Assembly: GCF_000497445.1 (NCBI RefSeq)
Contig: NZ_CM002285.1
Span: forward strand, 1,249,830-1,266,396
Direction: 5' to 3'
Source: Streptomyces roseochromogenus subsp. oscitans DS 12.976
GTDB lineage: Bacteria > Actinomycetota > Actinomycetes > Streptomycetales > Streptomycetaceae
Length of the DNA stretch: 16,567 bases
The notes beneath the pieces are model-generated. The model was not told the origin of the DNA. It was given only the letters and a program-made list of their open reading frames with translations, and searched no databases. Made by a program: the position numbers and the translations under genes. Shown here piece after piece: positions 1 to 6,247 of this stretch. How positions within the stretch are numbered: position 1 is the first letter of the stretch; each line of letters opens with the position of its first letter.

Positions 1-375
1 CGTCCCCGCCCAGTCCAGAACCGTCATCCAGGTCCGGATCACCGCGCCGGCCCGCTCGGCGGCCTCCGTCAGCAGACGGGCGTACCGCGGGCCGGTCAGC
101 GGGCGGGTCCAGGTGCCGAAGCCCCCGTGCGCGCAGTGCCGTGGTACCCCGCCGGCCTGCTGCTCCCGCTCCAGCACCGCCACCCGCCCGGCGCCGGTGG
201 CGGCCAGCCGCGCGGCGGCGGCGAGTCCGGCCGGACCGGCGCCGACGACGAGGACGTCGACAAAACGAGAAGTCGCCCTCTCCGATCTCGGTCCCGTCGT
301 ACCCGGTCCCGTCGTACCCGGTCCCGTCGTTCCCGGTCCGGTCGTACCCGGTCCCGTCGTACCCGGTTCCGTCAT
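1..375 (-). CDS. FAD/NAD(P)-dependent oxidoreductase, partial (continues past left edge)
   Basis: Only the first 125 codons are present; the gene continues beyond base 1 with no stop. It starts at an ATG overlapping the stop of the upstream dehydrogenase (ATGA, 375-372), with a GAGGGGG-type ribosome binding site just upstream. Residues 4-29 are a low-complexity stretch of five GTTGP units encoded by a 15-bp tandem repeat. A Rossmann dinucleotide-binding motif follows (DVLVVGAGPAGL, glycines at 45, 47 and 50), with an acidic residue ending the second beta strand (VAVLERE). At about residues 75-87 is GGVPRHCAHGGFG, a motif I associate with oxidoreductases that partner GlpA-like dehydrogenases. 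By position and motif it is probably the second flavoprotein subunit of a GlpA/GlpB-like polyol-phosphate dehydrogenase. The family call is good. The substrate and the subunit role are inferred. Confidence 0.85.
   Translation of the reverse strand, partial: MTEPGTTGPGTTGPGTTGPGTTGPGTTGPRSERATSRFVDVLVVGAGPAGLAAAARLAATGAGRVAVLEREQQAGGVPRHCAHGGFGTWTRPLTGPRYARLLTEAAERAGAVIRTWMTVLDWAGT
290..364. repeat. Five tandem copies of a 15-bp unit inside a coding region
   Basis: The plus-strand unit GGTCCCGTCGTACCC occurs at 290, 305, 320, 335 and 350. Copies 3 and 4 carry one substitution each, and a degenerate partial unit follows at 365. On the minus strand the units encode GTTGP five times at the extreme N-terminus of the oxidoreductase. 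Because the period is a multiple of three, copy-number change would lengthen or shorten the protein without a frameshift. Confidence 0.95.
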
Positions 376-1781
376 GGTCGCCCCCTCTCGAACAGCTCCC
401 GCACCGCCGCACCGCAGAAGAACCCCTGGCAGCGGCCCGCTCGGGCACGGGTGCGCCGGCGTAGGCCCCCCAGGGTGCGGGGCGGGATCGTGGCGGCGAG
501 GGCGTCGCGGATCTCGCCGCGGGAGACGCGCTCGCAGTGGCAGACGAGGGTGCCGTACTCGGGGTCGGCGGCGATGAGTTCGGGCCGCTGGTAGGGGCGC
601 GGGAAGGCCTCGCCCAGGTTGGGCATGGTCACCGGCTCCGGCTCACGCAGCGGGCCGAGGTCGAGCCCGGTGCCGGCCAGCAGGCCGGTGACATGGGCGG
701 CGATGGCCATCGAGGCGGTCAGACCGGTGGAGCGGATCCCGCCGACGGTCACGTACCCGCGTTCGGGGTGGGCGGCGATGCGGTAGTCCTCCTGCCCGGT
801 GGCCGCGCGCAGCCCGGCGTAGACGGCGGTGACCTCCTCGTCGACGAGGGCGGGCAGGATACGGCGGCCCTGGTCCCGCAGTCCGGCGAGGCCGTCGGCG
901 GTCGAGCCGGTGGCCCGCTTGTCGTCCAGGTCCTCGGCGGTGGGGCCGAGCAGGACGTTGCCATAGACGGTGGGGGCCACCAGGACACCCTTGCCGAGCG
1001 CGGTCGGGACGGGCAGGAGGATGTGCCGGACGAGGGGGCGGGCGAGCTTGTCGTACACGAGGAGCTGGCCGCGGCGCGGGGTGACGGTGAAGTCCTCGTG
1101 ACCGAGCAGCCGGTCGACGGTGTCGGCGTGCAGTCCGGCCGCGTTGACCAGGCGGCGGGCGTGCAGGGGGCCGCGGGAGGTGAGCAGCCGGTGGCTGTCG
1201 TTCTCCCAACTCACCCGGATCACCTTGGCGTTGAGGTGCAGATCCACTCCGGCGCGGACCGCCTGGGTGGCGTGCGCCAGGGTTGTCGTCCAGGGGCAGA
1301 TGACGCTCTCGCCGGGCACGTGGAGGGCGCCGAGTGCTCCGGGGCCGAGGTGGGGTTCACGGGCGTACAGTTCGCCGGGGCCCAGCGGGCGTGTCTCGTG
1401 GTAGCCGTTGCGTTCGGCCTTCTCGGCCAGCCTGGGCAGTGCGGCCAGCTGCTCCTCGTCCCAGGCGACCAGCAGGGCGCCGACGCGTTCTACCGGGATG
1501 CCGGACTCGGCTGCGTAGGCGCCGAGCCGGTCGCAGCCCTCGCGGACCAGGCGGGCCTCCAGGGTGCCGGGTGCCGCGTCGAAACCGGTGTGCAGGATCG
1601 CCGTGTTGGCCTTGGAGGTGCCCTGGCCGACGTCGTCCTGGGCCTCGACCAGGGCGACGCTCAGGCGGGGGTGCCGGGAGAGTTCACGGGCGAGTGCGCA
1701 GCCGACGACGCCGGCGCCGGCGATCACCACGTCGTACATCCGTGAGGGCAGCGGGCCTGCCGCGGTGACGGTGACGGTCAT
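372..1781 (-). CDS. GlpA-like FAD-dependent dehydrogenase with C-terminal [2Fe-2S] (BFD-like) motif
   Basis: This is a 469-residue flavoprotein of the glycerol-3-phosphate dehydrogenase/DAO superfamily. The FAD-binding glycine motif is at residues 20-27 (IAGAGVVG), and a GTSKANTAILHTGFD stretch follows at 54-68. The C-terminus has C414-x-C416 and C451-x4-C456, the four-cysteine pattern of the BFD-like [2Fe-2S] domain also present in anaerobic GlpA. The expected role is oxidation of the phosphorylated polyol made by the upstream kinase, passing electrons through FAD and the iron-sulfur cluster. The ATG overlaps the kinase stop (TGATG) and has no clear ribosome binding site of its own, so translation is probably coupled. 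The stop overlaps the next ATG (ATGA). An internal ATG at 1739 (MYDVVIAG) is a less likely start. No membrane segment is visible. Confidence 0.88.
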   Translation of the reverse strand: MTVTVTAAGPLPSRMYDVVIAGAGVVGCALARELSRHPRLSVALVEAQDDVGQGTSKANTAILHTGFDAAPGTLEARLVREGCDRLGAYAAESGIPVERVGALLVAWDEEQLAALPRLAEKAERNGYHETRPLGPGELYAREPHLGPGALGALHVPGESVICPWTTTLAHATQAVRAGVDLHLNAKVIRVSWENDSHRLLTSRGPLHARRLVNAAGLHADTVDRLLGHEDFTVTPRRGQLLVYDKLARPLVRHILLPVPTALGKGVLVAPTVYGNVLLGPTAEDLDDKRATGSTADGLAGLRDQGRRILPALVDEEVTAVYAGLRAATGQEDYRIAAHPERGYVTVGGIRSTGLTASMAIAAHVTGLLAGTGLDLGPLREPEPVTMPNLGEAFPRPYQRPELIAADPEYGTLVCHCERVSRGEIRDALAATIPPRTLGGLRRRTRARAGRCQGFFCGAAVRELFERGRP

Positions 1782-3208
1782 CAGTCGAGCAGGGCCGCGA
1801 CGGCGGTGCGGAAGCGGGCGCGGCGTTCGGCGGCCTGGTCGGCGCTGATGCGGGGTTCGTACACGGCGGCGGGCTTCCAGTCGGGCAGGGCCTGTTCGAC
1901 ACCCAGCGCGGGGTCCGCGCCCAGGCGGGCGAGGGCGGCCGCGCCGAGTGCGGTCGCGTCGGGCAGCGCGGATACCTCGACGGGGCGTTGCAGCAGGTCG
2001 GCCTGGGTCTGCATGAGCAGCGTCGAGCGGGTCAGGCCGCCGTCGACACGGAGCGTTTCCAGCGGTGCGCCGAGGTCGGCGGCGGCTGCGTCGGCGAGTT
2101 CGGCGACCTGGGCGGCGACGCCCTCGCACAGGGCGCGCACCAGATGGCCGGGGCCGGTGTCGAGGCCGAGTCCGGTGAGCGAGCCGCGTACCTCGCCGCG
2201 CCACCAGGGGGCGGCGAGTCCGGCGAGGGCGGGTACGAAGGTGACGCCGCCGCTGTCGGGGACGGAGCCGCCGACGGGGTCGAGGTCGGCGGCGGAGGAG
2301 ATGATCCCGAGGTCGGTGAGCCAGCGGACGGCGGAGGCGACGGTGTAGACCTGGCCGTCCAGGCAGTAGCCGGTGTTTCCGGCGAGCCGCCAGGCCACGC
2401 AGCTGACCAGGCCGGAGGTGCCGCGCCGGGGGCGGTCGCCGGTGTGCGCGAGCAGGAACGCGCCGGTGCCGTACGTGCACTTGGCGGCGCCGGGTGCGGT
2501 GATGCGCTGGGCGAGCAGGGCTGCCTGCTGGTCCACGGCCAGACCGGTGAGCGGGATCTCGTGGCCGAACGCCGTGGTCGTGCCGATGTGCTGGGCGTTG
2601 TCGGTCACCTGCGGAAGCCGTTCCTCGGACAGGCCGTACACCTCCAGCGCCCGCGGCGACCACTGCGCGCGGTCCAGGTCGAGGAGCTGGGTACGGCCGG
2701 CGGTCGCGGCGTCGGTGGCGTAGGCGCCGGTGAGGCGGTGGACCAGCCAGGCGTCGGAGGTGGTGACGACGCCCTCGCGGGTGCGGTGGCGGCGGATCCA
2801 GGCCATCTTGGGCGCGGCGAAGTACGGGTCGAGAGGCAGTCCGGTCAGCTGCCGCAACTCCTCGGCGTGTGCGACGAGTTCGGCGCAGACGGTCTCGGCG
2901 CGCCGGTCCTGCCACACCAGGGCGTCGGTGAGCGGGCGGCCGTCGGCCGGGTCCCAGGCGAGGACGGTCTCACCCTGGTTGGCCAGGCCCAGCGCCACGA
3001 CGTCCACGCCGGCCGCGGCGAGCGCCTGCCGGCCGGCGGCGACCACGGAGCCGTACAGCTCGGCCGGGTCCACCTCGGCCATTCCGCCGGGCAGATACCG
3101 GGGGCGGACCTCGGCGAAGCCGGAGCCCAGCACGCCGCGTTCCGGGCACACGACGAGGGCCTTGGTGCCGGACGTGCCCTGATCGACGGCGAGCACCGGA
3201 CCGGTCAT
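1781..3208 (-). CDS. FGGY-family carbohydrate kinase, glycerol-kinase-like
   Basis: This 475-residue protein resembles GlpK along its length. It has the phosphate motif VDQGTSGTK (8-16), a near match to FGGY signature 1 at DPYFAAPKMAWI (127-138), DQQAALLAQ with the candidate catalytic Asp226, YGTGAFLL (246-253), and the C-terminal DGGLTRSTLLMQTQADLL (389-406). The predicted reaction is ATP-dependent phosphorylation of a polyol or sugar. Compared with E. coli GlpK, where Arg83 and Glu84 contact glycerol, this protein reads NQGET (77-81): the Glu is kept but the Arg is Gly. Tyr129, Asp226 and Phe251 match the other glycerol contacts. The substrate may therefore not be glycerol. The start at 3208 is chosen over an in-frame ATG at 3241 because GGGGGAAGG sits 5-6 bases upstream and the kinase fold begins at once. 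It is the first gene of the operon. Confidence 0.9.
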   Translation of the reverse strand: MTGPVLAVDQGTSGTKALVVCPERGVLGSGFAEVRPRYLPGGMAEVDPAELYGSVVAAGRQALAAAGVDVVALGLANQGETVLAWDPADGRPLTDALVWQDRRAETVCAELVAHAEELRQLTGLPLDPYFAAPKMAWIRRHRTREGVVTTSDAWLVHRLTGAYATDAATAGRTQLLDLDRAQWSPRALEVYGLSEERLPQVTDNAQHIGTTTAFGHEIPLTGLAVDQQAALLAQRITAPGAAKCTYGTGAFLLAHTGDRPRRGTSGLVSCVAWRLAGNTGYCLDGQVYTVASAVRWLTDLGIISSAADLDPVGGSVPDSGGVTFVPALAGLAAPWWRGEVRGSLTGLGLDTGPGHLVRALCEGVAAQVAELADAAAADLGAPLETLRVDGGLTRSTLLMQTQADLLQRPVEVSALPDATALGAAALARLGADPALGVEQALPDWKPAAVYEPRISADQAAERRARFRTAVAALLD

Positions 3209-3228
3209 CGCGCCTTCCCCCGCTCCGC

Positions 3229-3256
3229 ACCGAAGATCCACTCCATACCGAAGATC
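3229..3256. repeat. Two 10-bp direct repeats in the kinase leader
   Basis: ACCGAAGATC occurs at 3229-3238 and 3247-3256, an 18-bp period. Both copies lie just downstream of the predicted transcription start of the kinase operon, a suitable place for a repressor or a leader-acting factor. The binding protein is unknown. Confidence 0.6.
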
Positions 3257-3264
3257 ACTGCGTC

Positions 3265-3294
3265 AGCCTGCCGCCGTGCCGCACCCGGCGTCAA
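3265..3294 (-). promoter_or_regulatory. Predicted vegetative promoter of the kinase operon
   Basis: Read on the minus strand, TTGACG (3294-3289) and CAGGCT (3270-3265) are separated by 18 bases, close to the Streptomyces TTGAC/TAGGRT housekeeping consensus. Transcription would begin near 3258, giving a leader of about 50 bases before the kinase ATG. Confidence 0.55.
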
Positions 3295-3308
3295 GCACCT
3301 CCGGATAT

Positions 3309-3351
3309 CCAACTTGCCTGCATAAATACTTGAGTTGGCAACAATGGCAAG
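3309..3351. promoter_or_regulatory. Overlapping inverted repeats in the divergent control region
   Basis: CCAACT (3309-3314) pairs with AGTTGG (3333-3338). CTTGCC (3313-3318) can pair with GGCAAG (3346-3351), and its TTGCC core also pairs with GGCAA at 3337-3341. The centre (GCATAAATACTTGA) is unusually AT-rich for this genome. It lies upstream of both divergent transcription units and is a plausible operator. I cannot assign it to a named regulator. Confidence 0.45.
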
Positions 3352-3373
3352 GCGGAACCCGCCCCTCTATAGT
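3344..3373 (+). promoter_or_regulatory. Possible promoter of the 3476-4462 gene
   Basis: ATGGCA (3344-3349) and TATAGT (3368-3373) are 18 bases apart. The -10 element is good (5 of 6 to TATAAT) and the -35 is moderate (4 of 6 to TTGACA). The transcript would begin near 3380, upstream of the AGGAG at 3413-3417. Confidence 0.4.
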
Positions 3374-3422
3374 GACCGCCGACCAGCGCGCCACCCCACC
3401 ATCGCCGCCCACAGGAGTGCTG

Positions 3423-3476
3423 TTGCTACGCCACCCCGCCCCGCCCGTGCGCCCGTGGCCCGGGGCCGCCGGCTGA
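3423..3476 (+). CDS. Possible 17-codon leader ORF coupled to the next gene
   Basis: The only strong ribosome binding site upstream of the next gene is ACAGGAG (3411-3417), but the frame of that gene has no start codon at a suitable distance. A TTG at 3423, five bases after AGGAG, opens a 17-residue proline- and arginine-rich reading frame (TTG CTA CGC CAC and on). It ends at TGA 3474-3476, overlapping the ATG of the next gene as TGATG. An in-frame GTG at 3417 overlaps the binding site and is less likely. This arrangement would allow coupled translation. It rests only on the geometry. Confidence 0.3.
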   Translation: MLRHPAPPVRPWPGAAG

Positions 3477-4462
3477 TGGCCAGAGAAGGACCCCGTCCCT
3501 CCTACGACCCAGCCGGCCCCGACCAGGCCCTGCGCGCCGCGCTGCAGGACCTGCGCACCGGCCGCTGGATGGCCATGCGCGCGCTGCTCGCGGACACCGC
3601 GCCCGGGTGGCAGTGGACCCAGCGCACCCAGGTCCTCGCAGCGGCCGCGGCCGGCACCGATGTGGTGCGCGCGTGGCTCGTGGAGGATCCGGGCAGCGTC
3701 CACGCCGCGGTGATGCACGCGCGGGTCGGCGTGGAGCGGGCGCTGCGGGCCCAGCGGGAGAAGCACCTGCGCACCCACGAGCTGTGGATCGAGGCCTGGG
3801 ACGCCGCCCAGTCCGCCACCCGGATCGCCCCGCGGGACCCCGTGCCCTGGGTGTGCCTGCTCGCGCTCGCCCAGCTGGATCCGGAGCAGCGCTGGGAGGA
3901 GCACCGGGAGGCCGCGCCCGAGCCGATGCTGCCGCCCGGCCCCTGGGGGCTGCTGGCCGAGGCCGGCCGGCGCGACCCGTACAACCGCGAGGCCCACCAC
4001 CGGATGCTCCAGTTCCTGTACGCGCGCGGCGGCTCGGGCCGGCTCGCGGAGGCCGCCGGCTATGCGCAGTGGGCGGCCGGGCGGGCACCGGCCGGTTCCG
4101 CGCTGCATGTGCTGCCGCTGTACGTCCGCGTCGAGCGCTACCGGCGCGACAGCGGGCACGACGCGGCGCTCGACCTGCACTGGGTGGCGGAGGACGCGGC
4201 GCGCGAGGCGGAGCGTGCTCTGCGCTCCTGGTTCGAGCAGACGCACCGTGCCGAGCGCTCCCTGCTGGACCTCAACCATCTGGCGCACGCCCTGTGGGGC
4301 TCGCTGCAGTTCCCCGACGCTGCGCGGGTGTTCGACGCCATCGGCCCGTACTTCACACCCCCGCCCTGGATGTACCGCACGCCCGACCGGGGCCGTGCCG
4401 TGGAGGTCTTCACCCAGGCCCGGGAGCGCTGCCGGGCCGCCGCGGACGGCTCCCGCCCCTGA
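3476..4462 (+). CDS. Conserved-type hypothetical protein, helical repeat (TPR-like)
   Basis: I do not recognise the family. The 328-residue product is rich in Ala, Arg, Leu and Trp, with repeated amphipathic helix pairs resembling tetratricopeptide-like repeats, for example HELWIEAWDAAQSATRIAPR and RRDPYNREAHHRMLQFLYAR. It has no signal peptide or membrane segment, so it should be cytoplasmic. Near the C-terminus is GPYFTPPPWMYRTPDRGRAV. The ATG at 3476 is chosen because it overlaps the stop of a possible leader ORF and has helical sequence directly after. An in-frame GTG at 3455 and an ATG at 3335 also exist, but neither has a ribosome binding site. The gene is divergent from the kinase operon and 71 bases upstream of the amino acid permease. 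A scaffold or regulator role is possible but unsupported. Confidence 0.75.
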   Translation: MAREGPRPSYDPAGPDQALRAALQDLRTGRWMAMRALLADTAPGWQWTQRTQVLAAAAAGTDVVRAWLVEDPGSVHAAVMHARVGVERALRAQREKHLRTHELWIEAWDAAQSATRIAPRDPVPWVCLLALAQLDPEQRWEEHREAAPEPMLPPGPWGLLAEAGRRDPYNREAHHRMLQFLYARGGSGRLAEAAGYAQWAAGRAPAGSALHVLPLYVRVERYRRDSGHDAALDLHWVAEDAAREAERALRSWFEQTHRAERSLLDLNHLAHALWGSLQFPDAARVFDAIGPYFTPPPWMYRTPDRGRAVEVFTQARERCRAAADGSRP

Positions 4463-4490
4463 AAGTCCCGGAAAGTCACTGAAGGTCCTG
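4461..4490. repeat. Three 10-bp direct repeats upstream of the permease
   Basis: GAAAGTCCCG, GAAAGTCACT and GAAGGTCCTG lie head to tail at 4461, 4471 and 4481, sharing GAA(A/G)GTC at an exact 10-bp period. They begin inside the preceding stop codon and end 43 bases before the permease ATG. Spacing of one helical turn puts all copies on the same DNA face, as in binding sites for direct-repeat regulators. The protein is unknown. Confidence 0.55.
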
Positions 4491-4533
4491 AACACGCCCT
4501 GTTCTCAAGCCCGTTGACCCGGAGGTCCCCCGC

Positions 4534-6066
4534 ATGTCCCCCAACCCCGATCCCTCGCCCGCCCCGGGCCTGCCCCAGCAGGACGAGGAGCGGCGGCTGC
4601 GCGAACTCGGCTACCGGCCGGTGCTGGCCCGCCGCATGGGCGGCTTCGGCAATTTCGCGATCAGCTTCTCGGTGATCTCGATCCTGTCCGGCTGCATGAC
4701 CCTGTACGGCTTCGGCCTGAACACCGGCGGCCCGGCCGTGATGCTGTGGGGCTGGGCGGGCGTCGGCCTGTTCGTGCTGTGCGTCGGCCTGGCGCTCGCC
4801 GAGGTCACCAGTGCCTATCCGACGTCCGGCGCGCTGTACTACATGGCCGACCGGCTCGGCGGCCGGCGCTGGGGCTGGTACACCGGCTGGCTGAATCTGC
4901 TCGGTCTGCTCGGCGCGATCGCCGGCATCGACTACGGCGCGGCACTGTTCACCGGCGCCTTCGCGAACCTGCGGTGGGGCTTCACCCCGACGCCCGGCAG
5001 GACCATGCTGATCTTCTGCGCCATCCTCCTGCTGCACGCGGTGCTGAACCTGTTCGGCGTCCGCCTGGTCAGCCTGCTCAACTCGGTCAGCGTGTGGTGG
5101 CACCTGGCGGGCGTCGCGCTCATCGTCGGCGCGCTCGCGATCGTCCCCGGCCACCACCAGTCGGCGTCCTTCGTGTTCACGAAGTTCGTCAACGAGACCG
5201 GCTGGCACAACCCGGTCTACGTGGCGGCCATCGGCCTGCTCCTCGCGCAGTACACCTTCTCCGGCTACGACGCCTCCGCCCACCTCTCCGAGGAGACCTC
5301 GCAGGCCTCGGTGTTCGCGGCGCGCGGCATCGTACGGTCCATCTGGGCGTCCTGGGTCGCCGGCTTCGTCCTGCTCGCCGGACTGACCTTCGCCATCCAG
5401 GACTACGACGCCACGCGCAACACCGCCACGGGTGTGCCGCCCGCGCAGATCCTGCTCGACGGCCTCGGCACGGACGGCGCGAGCGCGCTGCTCCTGGTGG
5501 TGATCATCGCCCAGCTGTTCTGCGGCAACGCCGAGGTCGCCGCGGCCAGCCGGATGGTGTTCGCGTTCAGCCGGGACGGCGCGCTGCCCGGCTCGCACCT
5601 GTGGCGCAAGGTGAGCAGCCGCACCCAGACCCCGGTCGCCGCCGTCTGGCTGGCCGTCGTCGTGGCGGGCGTCCTCGCCCTGCCGTCCCTGTACTCGGCG
5701 ACGGCGTACAACGCGGTGACCGCCATCAACGTCATCGGCATCACCCCCGCCTACGCCATCCCGGTGCTGCTGCGGCTGCGCGCGGGCGACCGTTTCCAGC
5801 CGGGGCCGTGGCATCTGGGCCGCTGGAGCAGGCCGATCGGCTGGATCGCGGTGATCTGGGTGGTCTGTGTGACCGTGCTGTTCTGTCTGCCGCAGGCCTC
5901 GCCGGTCACCGTCGACTCGATGAACTACGCCTCGGTGGCCCTCGCCGTCGTCCTGGCCCTCGCGAGCGTCTGGTGGTACGTCGCCCGCCGCGCGTACGGC
6001 ACCCCCACCGCCGCCGCGTACGGCAGCGACCGCGACCAGGCCGAACTCGCGGAGGGCATCATCTGA
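4534..6066 (+). CDS. APC-family amino acid permease
   Basis: This 510-residue integral membrane protein belongs to the amino acid-polyamine-organocation superfamily and is closest in style to the GABA/choline permease group. After a hydrophilic N-terminus the first core helix carries RMGGFGNFAISFSVISILSG (about 31-50). EVTSAYPTSGALYYMADRLG follows (about 90-109), a hallmark of this group, then about ten further hydrophobic segments, including one with YTFSGYDASAHLSEET (about 243-258) that matches the usual substrate-site helix region. It should import an amino acid or amine using an ion gradient; the substrate cannot be read from the sequence. The ATG at 4534 has GGAGG eight bases upstream. 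Three 10-bp repeats lie between it and the preceding gene. A hairpin at 6133-6165 separates it from the channel gene. Confidence 0.93.
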   Translation: MSPNPDPSPAPGLPQQDEERRLRELGYRPVLARRMGGFGNFAISFSVISILSGCMTLYGFGLNTGGPAVMLWGWAGVGLFVLCVGLALAEVTSAYPTSGALYYMADRLGGRRWGWYTGWLNLLGLLGAIAGIDYGAALFTGAFANLRWGFTPTPGRTMLIFCAILLLHAVLNLFGVRLVSLLNSVSVWWHLAGVALIVGALAIVPGHHQSASFVFTKFVNETGWHNPVYVAAIGLLLAQYTFSGYDASAHLSEETSQASVFAARGIVRSIWASWVAGFVLLAGLTFAIQDYDATRNTATGVPPAQILLDGLGTDGASALLLVVIIAQLFCGNAEVAAASRMVFAFSRDGALPGSHLWRKVSSRTQTPVAAVWLAVVVAGVLALPSLYSATAYNAVTAINVIGITPAYAIPVLLRLRAGDRFQPGPWHLGRWSRPIGWIAVIWVVCVTVLFCLPQASPVTVDSMNYASVALAVVLALASVWWYVARRAYGTPTAAAYGSDRDQAELAEGII

Positions 6067-6132
6067 GCCGGCCGTCCGGCGAGCGCCGGTGCGGGTGCGA
6101 ACCGGTGTTCCTGATACGGCAGGATGAACGAT

Positions 6133-6165
6133 CGCGCCGGTCACGGGAGTTCCCCGGCCGGCGCG
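6133..6165 (+). terminator. Hairpin, probable terminator after the permease
   Basis: CGCGCCGG (6133-6140) pairs perfectly with CCGGCGCG (6158-6165). Inside the loop CGGG (6144-6147) can pair with CCCG (6153-6156), giving a two-part stem. No T-tract follows, which is common for Streptomyces terminators. It could also act as an RNA-stability element between two same-strand genes. Confidence 0.5.
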
Positions 6166-6247
6166 TTCGCACATCCCGCACATCGACAGGTGACCACGTG
6201 ACGACACTTCACAACTCCGCAAGCGGCCCATGCCCCGGAGGTGACCG

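Noticed and set aside
290..364. CRISPR-like array
   Set aside because: The 15-bp units are directly adjacent with no spacers, and they encode an in-frame peptide repeat.
3209..3241. Kinase start at 3241
   Set aside because: The extra 11 residues lack a binding site. GGGGGAAGG fits the ATG at 3208, which begins right at the kinase fold.
3263..4495. A 410-codon antisense frame over the helical-repeat gene
   Set aside because: Its composition is that of a shadow frame. The plus-strand frame has coherent helices and a plausible promoter.
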